A stretch of DNA of 64,000 nucleotides from an uncultured Clostridia bacterium (GCA_947627575.1 CANQWN010000001.1:186001-250000); one strand, 5' to 3'. Numbered from the stretch's first letter, positions 40,986 through 51,141 are shown. The notes: generated from the letters alone by a model not told the origin. Made by a program: numbers and translations.

Positions 40986-43850
40986 ATGTTAAAAAAAGCA
41001 AAATTGTTACTTGCCGCGGCGTCAGTTGTATTTGCGGTGGGCGTAACGTTTGCGGTTGCCGGCTGTGGCGAAGATAAGCACACGCACACGTTTGCGGAAG
41101 GCTGGACGCAGACGGCGACCGAACATTGGCACGCGGCTACATGCGGGCACACCTCGGAAAAAAGCGCGTACGGCACACACGCTGATACTGACGGCGACAA
41201 TAAATGCGACCTGTGCGGCTACGATATGACGCCCGCAGCCTGCACGCATCCATATGACGCAGAACAGTGGCTGTATGATTCAGACACGCATTGGAATTTA
41301 CCCACTTGCGAACATACAGACCTGCGTCCTAACGAAGCGCCGCATATTGACGCGGACAGTAACGGCGAATGTGACGTATGCAAATGCAGTATGGCTGTAC
41401 ATCAGCACGTTTGGGGCAATTGGCAAAGCGACAGCGAACAGCATTGGCGGCAGTGTACGGGCTGTGAGGAGAAAACTTCCGTCGGTCCTCACGTAGACGC
41501 TGACGGCAACGAAATTTGCGATACTTGCCAGGCGTATGTACAGCATAAGCACACTTTCGGCGGCGAATACGATTACGACGAAAACGTGCATTGGAACGTT
41601 GCCACCTGCAAGCACCCTGAAGCGAAAGGCAACGAAACCGAGCACGATTTTACAAACGGCGATTGCGTATGCGGCGCGAAAGAAAACTATGTAAACGTAT
41701 TCACTGCAATGAAAGAACACAGCTTGCTTGCGGCAAACAAGCAGTATAAGGCGTGGCTTGCAGAGCTTGAAAGCGCGGCGGTAACTAACGTGCGCGTAAC
41801 AACAGCCGGGGATATTATCTACGAATATTCCGAAAGCGTAGAATACAAGTATATGGACGAGAGGACGGTTGTTATCCGTGCGGTGACGACGGACGGCGAC
41901 CCCTTGCAGGACGTATGGTTTAAATTATCGGTAAAGACGGGCACAGGCTCGGGCGCGCAATACGTGCTTTTTGCCGACGGCAGGACGGACGCGCTTACCC
42001 TTGCACATTCTGACGAAAGCGGCTATGCCGAATTGAAATTTAAGCCTTTGACGGAATACGGCTATTCTTCAAGCGACGTTACATACGAAGTGCGCCTTGC
42101 CGAAGCCAAAGATATGGCTGTTTCATTGCGCAACGAGGAAGAGGATAACCGCCCCATCCCGCACAGATATGTGGTATACGGCTATGCTTCCTCTTACGTG
42201 GCGCCGATAACCGAATCCGACGACGGCAATATTACGGCGGGTAGCGGCGAATACAAATTCAAGTTCTCGCAAGCGTGGGCGGACAGCGACAAAACAATGT
42301 TGCCTTACGTGCGCTATTACACTATGCCCACAACCGCAATAGGGCTTGTAGAGGACGGCGAAACGTACAGCTTCACCTCAAGCGGCAACAAGCTGTATGA
42401 CTACTTCTATTTTTCCCCGGGGCAAACTCCTTTGGGCAATTATACAGACCCCGTGAAAGAGGAAGCCGCGCAGTCCAACGCCAGAAAAGCGGCGGCGGGC
42501 TATTACACCATCAGCTTCGAGATAGACGGCTCTGCGGAGGGTGCACGGCTCTATTATTGGGACGACGACCTTGACCTTTCCGCTAACAAAAATGCGGACG
42601 GTTCGCCCAAGGATATTTTCGCAGGCTCGATATCAGGCGATAAATACGACGGTTTTAACGACGCCTATGCCAACGTATTTACGCATGATAACGCCATTAA
42701 AATAACCGTTACCACGTCGCTTGCGTTTTCACAGTTCCAGATAGGGTTTATTTCCGATAAGCCCTGCGCCGTAACGCTTACCGTATCCCACGACGCCGAT
42801 TACGACGAGGAAGCGCTTATCCCCGTAATAGGTTTGGGCGAAAGCGGCAATATCAGCTTGTCGGGCGACGGGATTGCAAACCCCATCAACTTCGGCGCGG
42901 ATATAACGGCGGGCGCGTATATGCTTGAAGTTACGGCAAACGGCTCGCAAACGCCCCAAAGTTCTTTGATAACCGCAAGGATAGACAGCGGCAAAAAGAT
43001 ACTTTTATGGTCGGAAAATACCTACAAGTGCCTTGTGGAAATACCGAGCGGTGCGAAGAGGCTGTATCTTATGTACAACCTTCCCGGCGGGGCAAGCGTA
43101 AAGGTAAAACTTACCAAGTACGAAGAAACGCCCACCGTACAAGTAAACGCGGAGGGGCAAACCTCTGTATGGGTGCCCGTGGTATGCGGCAAAAGTTCTT
43201 CCTTCAAAGTCAATCTCGATACAAGCGCGGTAGATTCTTCAAAAACAGCGTATGTAATTGAGTTTACGCCTACCGCAAGATCTTATCGCACCGGCAGTTC
43301 GATGACAGCTCCCACGGCTGTCAAGACGACGATGACATACGGCGGCGGCAAAACGATGGATTTCCAATATTTTGACAGCACGCTCTTGGCTGATAACATA
43401 ATAGGAGATATTACTGCATTGAACGGCGAACTTACGTTCTTCTGCGATAATCCCGATTACGGTTTGATTATGGCAGAAATGGTTATGATGCCTATACCCT
43501 ATGTGCAGTTGGATAATTTATATGAAATTCAATACCGCGATTGTATGGTTTATATAAAATGCAACGTGGGCTCCGGTATTACAGGGAATACCATTCAGCT
43601 GGTCGCATTTACGGCAACGGAGGCGGGCACATATTCCATTACTTTAAAAGATGCTTCTTACAGCAATGCCGTTATCAATGCGAGCGATCCCACGAATGCA
43701 AGTCCCATAATTCCGCAAGAACCCTATTCCACAGAGTATGTCAATCACGATAAGAGCGGCACTTTCGAATTACAGGCGGGCGCAACAATTTTGTTGGGTG
43801 TTTGGACGAATACTACTCGTGAAGAAATCATAATCACCCGACAGAGCTAA
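40986..43850 (+). CDS. Large surface lipoprotein with His/Cys-rich modules
   Basis: 954 residues. The signal peptide ends in a lipobox (VAGC, Cys26), so it is lipid-anchored outside the membrane. Residues 30-235 contain four imperfect modules with the pattern HTF..W....HWH.ATC.H...H.D.D.DNKCD.CGY, dense in His and CxxC pairs, likely metal binding or disulfide stabilised. The remaining 700 residues are beta-rich domains without enzyme motifs. First gene of the four-gene exported operon. I do not recognise a homologue of known role; adhesion or substrate binding is a guess. Confidence 0.8.
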   Translation: MLKKAKLLLAAASVVFAVGVTFAVAGCGEDKHTHTFAEGWTQTATEHWHAATCGHTSEKSAYGTHADTDGDNKCDLCGYDMTPAACTHPYDAEQWLYDSDTHWNLPTCEHTDLRPNEAPHIDADSNGECDVCKCSMAVHQHVWGNWQSDSEQHWRQCTGCEEKTSVGPHVDADGNEICDTCQAYVQHKHTFGGEYDYDENVHWNVATCKHPEAKGNETEHDFTNGDCVCGAKENYVNVFTAMKEHSLLAANKQYKAWLAELESAAVTNVRVTTAGDIIYEYSESVEYKYMDERTVVIRAVTTDGDPLQDVWFKLSVKTGTGSGAQYVLFADGRTDALTLAHSDESGYAELKFKPLTEYGYSSSDVTYEVRLAEAKDMAVSLRNEEEDNRPIPHRYVVYGYASSYVAPITESDDGNITAGSGEYKFKFSQAWADSDKTMLPYVRYYTMPTTAIGLVEDGETYSFTSSGNKLYDYFYFSPGQTPLGNYTDPVKEEAAQSNARKAAAGYYTISFEIDGSAEGARLYYWDDDLDLSANKNADGSPKDIFAGSISGDKYDGFNDAYANVFTHDNAIKITVTTSLAFSQFQIGFISDKPCAVTLTVSHDADYDEEALIPVIGLGESGNISLSGDGIANPINFGADITAGAYMLEVTANGSQTPQSSLITARIDSGKKILLWSENTYKCLVEIPSGAKRLYLMYNLPGGASVKVKLTKYEETPTVQVNAEGQTSVWVPVVCGKSSSFKVNLDTSAVDSSKTAYVIEFTPTARSYRTGSSMTAPTAVKTTMTYGGGKTMDFQYFDSTLLADNIIGDITALNGELTFFCDNPDYGLIMAEMVMMPIPYVQLDNLYEIQYRDCMVYIKCNVGSGITGNTIQLVAFTATEAGTYSITLKDASYSNAVINASDPTNASPIIPQEPYSTEYVNHDKSGTFELQAGATILLGVWTNTTREEIIITRQS

Positions 43851-43910
43851 TTCAATCAGGCAATAACCCCAAAAAGGGGTGAGCAAATAAATTAATGGAG
43901 GGTTTTTCAT

Positions 43911-46730
43911 ATGATGAAAACCAAAATGAAGTCGGCTTTAATGGCATTCCTTACGGTTGCCATGATAGCCTGCATAGCCCTCGGCTATGCGTTAACCACC
44001 AACGCGGCTTTTTTTGCAAAAGCCGCTGAACAACAGAAAGCAGAGCAGAATGTGGCGACGAATGTGACCGTCTCCGCAGAAGCTCCTGCCGACGTTACAT
44101 TGACAGGCTACGCGGCGGGGCAGTATTACCTTACTGTCAGTGTAAAGAACGAAGATTTACCCGATACTTTTTACAGTGAGTTTGCGGTTACCGTAAACAA
44201 AGGCGCCGATGACGCGGAGGATTATTACCTTACATATAACAGCGACACAAAGGTTGCCGCCGGGGTAATAAAAACCACTACCGACAATGCGGAAATTGAA
44301 CTTAGCGTAACAACTTCCACCGTACTCACCGTAGACGTGGCGATAGACAATCTGTTTATAGGGCCCGCCATAGAAAACAGCCTCGGCGTTGTGGAAATTT
44401 CCCAAACCCCGCTTACGATACAGCTTAAAGACATTCAATCCGGCAATTATGACGTTGTATTGGAACTTGCTGTCGAGCGTATCGAAGAAACTCCCATTAC
44501 CATTGTCGCTTATGACGCGGAAGGGAAAACAACCTCATACACAAGAAGTAGGCTTGAGATCAATACTGATAGTAACGAAATTATTTCTTATGTTTTCACC
44601 GAAGTGGAGCTGGTTGATGGCGAGTATTTTACCATAACCTCGGGCGAGGCGTTGGACGTTACCGTAACCATACAAAATGCCGCGCCCCCCGCGTTGCCTT
44701 GGGGCACGGGCATACAGCTTACCCCTTGGGAGCTTGTAACCTATTCCTATGTGGCGCCTACAAGCGGTGATTATGCAATCACCTATACGGCTCCCGCCGA
44801 CGCGGATGTATCCATCACCTTTAAAACCGACGCGGCAAGCTACGACGGTTTGTTGGTTCAGGGCAGCAATTATCCTCTTACAATGAGGGAAGGCACTACG
44901 TACTACTTCGATATAGTTCTTATAGCCGATAACAATGCAACGGTTACTTTCAATATCCAGCCTTGGGTTACGCCTACTATCGGAGTAGGAGAGGTTTACT
45001 ATTTGCCCGCAACTACCGATGGTTCACAGGAAGCAAGTCCTTTGAATATGGAAGCGGGCACATATACGCTTACCCTTACAGATATTCCCGCCGACGTTAT
45101 CTGGAACGAATATACAATTATCGCTAATATTGACTATGTTGAGTATACTTTGGATCTTGCCAATAACTTTATCACTAACGTGGTTGTTGCGGAAGGATCC
45201 GAAATATACTTGACGACGAGTAGTCCCGTTGATATAACGGTAGGCGTTACGTTCAGCACACCCGAAGTAAGGCACGAAATAACCGCGGGCACATCCACAA
45301 CCGTCACTATCCCCGCAAAGGGAGAATATGACGATTACGGCACGGTTACGTACTACCTTACCAATCCTGTGGAGGGCGGCTTTTACACGCTTACCCTTTC
45401 CGACGTAAGCGTACCGGACGTTGTTTCCGTAGTCACAAGCGAGGGCGTTGCGCCTTTCATAAATGTAGGCGGCGTAGTGGGCGGCTTCCGCGTGAACTAC
45501 GTAAACGATTTTGCGCTTATCTTCCGCAATTCGGGTACAACCGCAGTTACTTTAACCGCGCTTGTAAACAACGTTGCGGGCGACAATGCAATTGCGCTTA
45601 AAACCGCAACTACCATCACGTTGCAAGCAAATTCTTCTGCCGCGAAGTATCTTGAAGGGCTTGCGCAGGGCAACTACAATTTGGCGTTTTCCGCCGCGGC
45701 GGGCGTTTCCGTATACGAGGACGGCGTTAAGCTGAATGTAGCGGAAAACAGCGCGGTAATCACCGTAGATTATTTGCAGGCATATAACGGCATTGTTTCG
45801 CTTGTATTTGTAAACGATACCGCAGAAGCCGTAACGTTTACGGTTACGGTAACCCCGCAGAACGAAATGACGCTTGATACCCCCGTAACGATAACCGCGC
45901 ACGGATATAACACGGTTGTATCTTACTACATAGATATATCCAACGGTAACTATGCTATGGCGCTTAAAGTTCCCGAAGGCTTAAGCGTGAACGTAGTTTT
46001 GGGCGGGTATGAAGTTGTGTCCTACGGCAATGTTGCGGGCGTAGTAACGATAGACGTAGCGCATGAAGAGGGGGACGAAAGCATCAACCCCGTACAGGGC
46101 TATCTGTCCGTAGTATTCTATTGCTATGGCAACGATGAAGTTGATTATACCCTTTCCGCAGTGCTCTATTCTATGACGGGCGAAATGACGGTAAATGAAG
46201 AGCAGACTGTTTCGCTTGACGCTTCAAAATTCGGCGCAACCTATTCCATTGCGCTTACGGCGGGCGAATATTCCGTCAACTTGCATGAAGGCGTTACGGT
46301 TGCCGTAAACGGCGTTCCCGTAGGCGCAGACGGCAAGTTCCTGATTACGGATTACAGCGCAACCGCGTACATTACGTTTATCAACACCACAAACGCGGCT
46401 GTTTCGGATTACACCGCTACCGTAATGCTTGAACAAACGCATATCGCGACGCTCGGTCACGGTATGGAAGTAACTCTCGTGCCCTATGAAGAAGGCATAT
46501 ATTATATAGCAAACCTCACTGCGGGCGCTTCGTATAATATAACCCTCACCGGCGAAAATCTTGCAAACGTGTATATCTACATCAACGGCATGCAGGTAAC
46601 CTTTGACGAAAACGGTGTAGGCACGTTTACGGCAAGCGACGTAACGGCGCAGAATATAGCATTCTACTACTATGGCGAGGCAGAAAATGTAACGTTCACC
46701 TTCACGGTGACGGCGGCAACTGCCGAATAA
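43911..46730 (+). CDS. Large secreted beta-repeat protein
   Basis: 939 residues with a classical signal peptide (hydrophobic 9-28, likely cleavage near AKA-AEQ at about 38-40) and no lipobox or LPXTG-type sorting signal. The rest is a chain of roughly 100-residue beta domains, each with a strand pattern like GxYxxxL or YxFxxxxSGxYxITY. This resembles pre-peptidase C-terminal (PPC-like) domains. It is acidic and Thr/Val rich. Ribosome site GGAGGG. It is co-transcribed with the lipoprotein genes, 60 bp after the first. Confidence 0.75.
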   Translation: MMKTKMKSALMAFLTVAMIACIALGYALTTNAAFFAKAAEQQKAEQNVATNVTVSAEAPADVTLTGYAAGQYYLTVSVKNEDLPDTFYSEFAVTVNKGADDAEDYYLTYNSDTKVAAGVIKTTTDNAEIELSVTTSTVLTVDVAIDNLFIGPAIENSLGVVEISQTPLTIQLKDIQSGNYDVVLELAVERIEETPITIVAYDAEGKTTSYTRSRLEINTDSNEIISYVFTEVELVDGEYFTITSGEALDVTVTIQNAAPPALPWGTGIQLTPWELVTYSYVAPTSGDYAITYTAPADADVSITFKTDAASYDGLLVQGSNYPLTMREGTTYYFDIVLIADNNATVTFNIQPWVTPTIGVGEVYYLPATTDGSQEASPLNMEAGTYTLTLTDIPADVIWNEYTIIANIDYVEYTLDLANNFITNVVVAEGSEIYLTTSSPVDITVGVTFSTPEVRHEITAGTSTTVTIPAKGEYDDYGTVTYYLTNPVEGGFYTLTLSDVSVPDVVSVVTSEGVAPFINVGGVVGGFRVNYVNDFALIFRNSGTTAVTLTALVNNVAGDNAIALKTATTITLQANSSAAKYLEGLAQGNYNLAFSAAAGVSVYEDGVKLNVAENSAVITVDYLQAYNGIVSLVFVNDTAEAVTFTVTVTPQNEMTLDTPVTITAHGYNTVVSYYIDISNGNYAMALKVPEGLSVNVVLGGYEVVSYGNVAGVVTIDVAHEEGDESINPVQGYLSVVFYCYGNDEVDYTLSAVLYSMTGEMTVNEEQTVSLDASKFGATYSIALTAGEYSVNLHEGVTVAVNGVPVGADGKFLITDYSATAYITFINTTNAAVSDYTATVMLEQTHIATLGHGMEVTLVPYEEGIYYIANLTAGASYNITLTGENLANVYIYINGMQVTFDENGVGTFTASDVTAQNIAFYYYGEAENVTFTFTVTAATAE

Positions 46731-46746
46731 TCAAATAGCGCAGTCA

Positions 46747-46774
46747 CCTGTCTGCCGCTTCGGCGGCAGACAGG
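46747..46774 (+). other. Stable UUCG hairpin between operon genes
   Basis: A 12 bp perfect stem CCTGTCTGCCGC/GCGGCAGACAGG closed by a TTCG tetraloop. No adequate T-run follows, so it may be a partial terminator or an mRNA-stability element. Confidence 0.6.
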
Positions 46775-46810
46775 GCGATTGCCTTTTAATAAGGTAATAA
46801 GGAGATTATA

Positions 46811-48232
46811 ATGAAAAAGTTAAAAAGATTGACGGTTGCCGCGCTTGCTTTAAGTATGGCTATACCGGTATTTGCGTTTGCGGCTTGCGATAAAAACAGC
46901 GCAGACCCACAAAATAACAATGTTGATTCAAAAATATGGGCAGTTTATACGGCTTACGCGGTTGAAGAGGGCGAAGACGCCCTTTCCTATGAAGATTGGC
47001 TTGCAGATTTAATTGCAACCGCAAAGGGAGCAAAGGGCGACAAAGGAGACAAAGGCGACGACGGCGATACCCCCGAAATCAAAAACGGCAATTGGTGGAT
47101 AGGCGGCGTAGATACGGGCATAAAGGCAGAAGGCGACGACGGCGATACCCCCGTAATTAAAAACGGCAATTGGTGGATAGGCGGCGTAGATACGGGCGTT
47201 AAGGCAGAGGGCAAGGACGGCAAAAGCGCATACCAGCTTTATTGCGATTCCGTAGACGGCGATACCCCTATGGAATTTGACGAATGGCTTGCTTCACTTA
47301 AAGGCGACGAGGGCGACCCGGGGCAAAACGGTAAGGACGGCAATACCTGGTTGGTAAGGGACAGCGTGCCTACGGATGCCGATGGCAAAGACAGCGATTT
47401 GTGCCTCTATACCGATGGCGAGGACGTATGGGACGTGTATTATAAGGTAAGCGGAAAGTGGACTAGACTTGGCAGCATTAAAGGCGCAGACGGAAAAGGC
47501 GGAGCAGTTGAAGAAGAAAATAAAAGCGTTGTAGCAGACGTCTCTCCCGAGGCGGCGGCTACCATAGATATTTCCGATCTTTCGGTAGGAACCCATCTTA
47601 TATGGGCAGAACTTGATAAAAGTCTTACGAAAAATACGGCAAATAAAGCTCTGTATAACGGAGGAAGGATGCAAGTTAAAGTAGGCGAAGGCGCCACTTG
47701 CGAACTTATCAAACACGCCGAAAAGAGCGTCGCAGATAAAAATGTTTACTACGGATTTTTAATTAAAAAATCCGATGAAGATACTACGGCTACATTATCT
47801 ACCGATAAAGATACGGTAAAAGCCACAATAACTTTTGAAGATTACACTTCACCTACAATCAAGGCGGACGGTACGCCCGTGATAGTTCCTACGGTAAATA
47901 AAACTATGTTCGATGCAGATGAGGGTTATATTAATACGTTTGATTTTACGGGTTCGGGCTTGAATTACGACGAAGGAAAAAATAATGTAACTGTAACAAT
48001 TGCTACCGAACTTTGGATTACATTTGTAATCAATATAAATATTACATATCCGTCACAAACTCAAAATCAAACTTATTCACCCACATTAGCGAATAAATCG
48101 TTTGCTTTTACTCAAACAATGGGTGAACCGAGTGCGATTTGTTTTTATACAAACGATGAAAAAGTGGCAGCTAATCCAAATGGTTGTAATAATATAGTGC
48201 CTTTGATAGTAACAATGACTGTAGCTGATTGA
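46811..48232 (+). CDS. Collagen-like surface lipoprotein
   Basis: 473 residues. Lipobox FAAC with Cys26. After a short helical part come G-x-y triplets (GAKGDKGDKGDDGD), interrupted by two copies of a 26-residue unit containing NGNWWIGGVDTG, then more triplets to about residue 235. The C-terminal 230 residues form an unknown beta-rich head. Such stalk-plus-head lipoproteins probably trimerise. Strong ribosome site AAGGAG. Third gene of the operon. Confidence 0.82.
   Translation: MKKLKRLTVAALALSMAIPVFAFAACDKNSADPQNNNVDSKIWAVYTAYAVEEGEDALSYEDWLADLIATAKGAKGDKGDKGDDGDTPEIKNGNWWIGGVDTGIKAEGDDGDTPVIKNGNWWIGGVDTGVKAEGKDGKSAYQLYCDSVDGDTPMEFDEWLASLKGDEGDPGQNGKDGNTWLVRDSVPTDADGKDSDLCLYTDGEDVWDVYYKVSGKWTRLGSIKGADGKGGAVEEENKSVVADVSPEAAATIDISDLSVGTHLIWAELDKSLTKNTANKALYNGGRMQVKVGEGATCELIKHAEKSVADKNVYYGFLIKKSDEDTTATLSTDKDTVKATITFEDYTSPTIKADGTPVIVPTVNKTMFDADEGYINTFDFTGSGLNYDEGKNNVTVTIATELWITFVININITYPSQTQNQTYSPTLANKSFAFTQTMGEPSAICFYTNDEKVAANPNGCNNIVPLIVTMTVAD
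47054..47209 (+). repeat. Two tandem 78 bp repeats in the collagen-like gene
   Basis: Units 47054-47131 and 47132-47209 are nearly identical in DNA, which indicates a recent duplication and possible copy-number variation between strains. Each encodes 26 residues including NGNWWIGGVDTG. Confidence 0.85.
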
Positions 48233-48264
48233 TAAGTCAATTGGTAACTTGGGCGGTCTTTTGA

Positions 48265-50553
48265 ATGAGAAGAAAGGTTATTATATCGGCGATTGTAATA
48301 ATATTAATATTTTGCATAGGAGCAATTATATCGGCGTGCGATAACACGAAGGGAAAAAACGGGGCGGAGCTTCCCGCCCCCGTTATCGCGTTGCAGGAAA
48401 ATACCATATCGTGGAACGCCGTGCCGAACGCGGACGGATACGAGGTTTACGAGGGGGCGGAGATGGTTTCCGCACAGACCCAAACGACGTATACCATAAG
48501 CAAGACGGAAGCAGGCGAGTACACATATAGCGTAAAAGCTACCTGCAAGGATAATAATTATAAAACGAGCGCGTTTTCCAACGAGGTTGTGTACGAGGTT
48601 ACGGAAAACCACGCACAGCTTGCCGCGCCCGTTATAAGCCTTGCGGAAAACGTTATTTCGTGGAACGCAGTGCCGCATGCAAATATCTATGTTATTTACG
48701 AAAATGACGCCGAAGTGGGAAGACAACTTACAACATCTTACACGATAAACAGGGTTGAGGAAGGCGAGTATACATATTCCGTGGTTGCCGCAGGAACCGC
48801 GAATTATGCGCAAAGCGAACACTCGAACAAAGTGACTTACGTTGTAGAGGCTTTGGGCGAGCCTACTCAACTTGCCGCGCCCGAAGTAAGCCTTGCGGGC
48901 AACGTGCTTTCTTGGGAAGCGGTGCCGCACGCAAGCGGGTATATCGTGTATGAAAACGGAGATATGGTTACGCGCGTAACCCAAACGTCCTTTGCAATCG
49001 CGCAGGAAAACGTTGGGGAATACACCTATACGGTGTGCGCTTCAAGTTCCAACGCGCAATACCTTTTAAGCGAGCCGTCAAACGCCGTGGTTTATACGGT
49101 TTTGCCGCGCCCGCTGGCGGCGCCCGTTGTGGTGCGGCAGGGGTATTTGCTTACTTGGGAAGAAGTGGAGCACGCGGCGTACTATATCGTGTATGAAAGC
49201 GGAATTGCGGTGTTCAGGGCAACTATACCCGGATACTCTATCCCGCAGGAAAATTACGGAACGTTCAGCTTTACCGTCATAGCATATCCCGAAGAGGATA
49301 GCGAAAATTATCTGCCCGGCGAACCTTCCGCCGCGGTGGAAATTACGGTAAGCGACGACAGAGAGCAACTTGGCACGCCCGTTGCGCAAATTGAAACAAG
49401 GGCGGGCACAGGCGAAGAAGCGGCGGATATCACCGTGCTTACGTGGACGGAAGTGACAAATGCGTACGGTTATGAAGTTTATGAAAACGATAGGCGCGTG
49501 CGCACCACTTCCGATACAGAATATGTTATATCGCAGGTTATGCCGGGCACTTACCGTTACAAGGTGAGGGCGATATCGGACGGCGAATATAAAGCCGGCG
49601 ATTTCAGCAATGAGGAAAGTTACGTTATTGCCGCGGATATCAACTTTACCTTTACAGTGATAATCAATTTGCCTTCGGATTATCCTACCGGTGGGCAGAT
49701 TTCCGTCGGGCTGTTTAATCAGCAAAGAAATTTGCCTATTGGCAACGCGGTAAGAACAGCTACGATACCTATTGCAATGGCTTCCGACGGGGCGCGCATT
49801 TCGGCGCTGAACGACAAAACGTACATCGCAAAAATAACTTCGGCATTGACCGCAGGTTATTATGCGTCGGAAGTGCGGGTTTCCGCGGAAAATCCTTCGG
49901 CAACAATCAATGTATACAAAAGGTCTGATTACGGGGTTGTGGCGCTCGGAAATAACTCGTTTACGGTTGTGAACGGGGACGGACCGACGGGTAACGGCGT
50001 TACCCAAACGGGGTACTTGTTTGTTGCGCCGGAGGCGGCACAGTACTATATCGCCATAGTTGAAGGGGATGATATGAACCTTTGGTTTGTCGGCGATACT
50101 GAAAAATGCGTGCTTGAACCCTGGCAGGGGTTAAGGCAATATGCCTTTGCGGCGGATAAGGACGAAGCCATAGAAATTTCCTTTGCGGGACATTCGGTTG
50201 GCACGTTTACTTATCGCGTTGTAAAAGGCGAACTTAAAGAACAGCTGCTTATCGGCAAAGGTTACGGGCAGGGCGCAGTGAACGTCGTCGTCGATGGTGA
50301 AAAATCGGCAGTGCGCTATCTCACGCTTGCAGAGGATACCGTGTTCACGTTTATGTTCGGCACGGGCAACCTCGGTATGCGTTATGTAACAATTACGATA
50401 AACGGCGTAAATTACTACTTCGACGGATTGAACAATACGCAAAATATCAGGATAGCGGCGGGCACGGACATCGCAATAAGAATTACGGTTTCGGGTGTTT
50501 ACGATTCAACGCTGTCAATGAATATGGCGTTTTATGTTTATCCTATAGTGTAG
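48265..50553 (+). CDS. Surface lipoprotein with fibronectin III-like repeats
   Basis: 762 residues. Lipobox ISAC with Cys25. Five repeats of about 90 residues (roughly 35-120, 120-205, 208-290, 290-375, 378-470) share the pattern LAAPVISLAENVISWNAVPH, then Y-V-Y-E-N and GEYTYSV, which fits fibronectin type III folds. The C-terminal 290 residues are beta rich, similar to PPC-type domains of the second operon gene. Last gene of the operon. The ribosome site is weak, so coupling to the upstream gene is likely. Confidence 0.82.
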   Translation: MRRKVIISAIVIILIFCIGAIISACDNTKGKNGAELPAPVIALQENTISWNAVPNADGYEVYEGAEMVSAQTQTTYTISKTEAGEYTYSVKATCKDNNYKTSAFSNEVVYEVTENHAQLAAPVISLAENVISWNAVPHANIYVIYENDAEVGRQLTTSYTINRVEEGEYTYSVVAAGTANYAQSEHSNKVTYVVEALGEPTQLAAPEVSLAGNVLSWEAVPHASGYIVYENGDMVTRVTQTSFAIAQENVGEYTYTVCASSSNAQYLLSEPSNAVVYTVLPRPLAAPVVVRQGYLLTWEEVEHAAYYIVYESGIAVFRATIPGYSIPQENYGTFSFTVIAYPEEDSENYLPGEPSAAVEITVSDDREQLGTPVAQIETRAGTGEEAADITVLTWTEVTNAYGYEVYENDRRVRTTSDTEYVISQVMPGTYRYKVRAISDGEYKAGDFSNEESYVIAADINFTFTVIINLPSDYPTGGQISVGLFNQQRNLPIGNAVRTATIPIAMASDGARISALNDKTYIAKITSALTAGYYASEVRVSAENPSATINVYKRSDYGVVALGNNSFTVVNGDGPTGNGVTQTGYLFVAPEAAQYYIAIVEGDDMNLWFVGDTEKCVLEPWQGLRQYAFAADKDEAIEISFAGHSVGTFTYRVVKGELKEQLLIGKGYGQGAVNVVVDGEKSAVRYLTLAEDTVFTFMFGTGNLGMRYVTITINGVNYYFDGLNNTQNIRIAAGTDIAIRITVSGVYDSTLSMNMAFYVYPIV

Positions 50554-50813
50554 TTTTAACTTGCAGACGGGTAGATCTTCAACTACCCTGCCGTATGCAA
50601 CGCCTAATGGCGGCGCGGAGGCGGAAATATTATGTAGCCGTTTTTTCCGTTTTCGCGCCGTAGCAGGGCGGTGCAAATGTGTGTTTGACTTTATCAAAAT
50701 AAGTGCTTTTATTTTTCTTACCACCTTTTTAAAAATTTTATACTATCCATTAACGAGGCTATTTACTCACCTCAATACCTTTATTGGGGTGTTAACATAC
50801 CTCCTAAAAATGG

Positions 50814-50855
50814 TTCGGGGACGGGCTTTTGCCCGTCCCCGAATCATTTTTTTTT
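50814..50855 (+). terminator. Terminator of the surface operon
   Basis: A 13 bp perfect stem TTCGGGGACGGGC/GCCCGTCCCCGAA with a TTTT loop, then a long T-run. The stretch 50554-50813 contains only weak hairpins and no gene. Confidence 0.9.
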
Positions 50856-50898
50856 GCAAAAAAAATGAAAAGCGAACGTCTGAAATAGACGTTCGCTT
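50850..50898 (-). terminator. Terminator of tRNA-Leu (CAA)
   Basis: A 12 bp perfect stem AAGCGAACGTCT/AGACGTTCGCTT (50870-50898) followed on the minus strand by a T-rich run to 50850. Confidence 0.85.
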
Positions 50899-50943
50899 CC
50901 CAAGGAGTTTTTTCAAAAAATGTTTGTCCACCAAGAACAGCCA

Positions 50944-51030
50944 TGGTGCCGCTGATCGGGGTCGAACCGATATGGTATCACTACCACTGGATTTTGAGTC
51001 CAGCGCGTCTGCCAATTCCACCACAGCGGC
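50944..51030 (-). tRNA. tRNA-Leu (CAA)
   Basis: On the minus strand the acceptor GCCGCTG (51030-51024) pairs with CAGCGGC (50954-50948), then discriminator A and encoded CCA. The anticodon stem CTGGA/TCCAG with loop CTCAAAA gives CAA (50996-50994). The variable arm is long, as in leucine tRNAs. Confidence 0.94.
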
Positions 51031-51048
51031 ATATTGATTTACTTAATT

Positions 51049-51077
51049 ATTATATAATATCGGCGGATAAAATGCAA
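51049..51077 (-). promoter_or_regulatory. Promoter of tRNA-Leu (CAA)
   Basis: Minus strand -35 TTGCAT (51077-51072), a 17 bp spacer and -10 TATAAT (51054-51049). Confidence 0.8.
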
Positions 51078-51104
51078 CTGTTTTCTTGTTGATTTGAAAT
51101 TATA

Positions 51105-51133
51105 TTGATTTTATTTTGGGTTAGTGCTAAAAT
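51105..51133 (+). promoter_or_regulatory. polA promoter (leaderless)
   Basis: -35 TTGATT (51105-51110), a 17 bp spacer and extended -10 TGCTAAAAT (TAAAAT at 51128-51133). The expected start at 51139-51141 is 1-3 nt before the ATG at 51142. Confidence 0.7.
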
Positions 51134-51141
51134 AATTGTAT

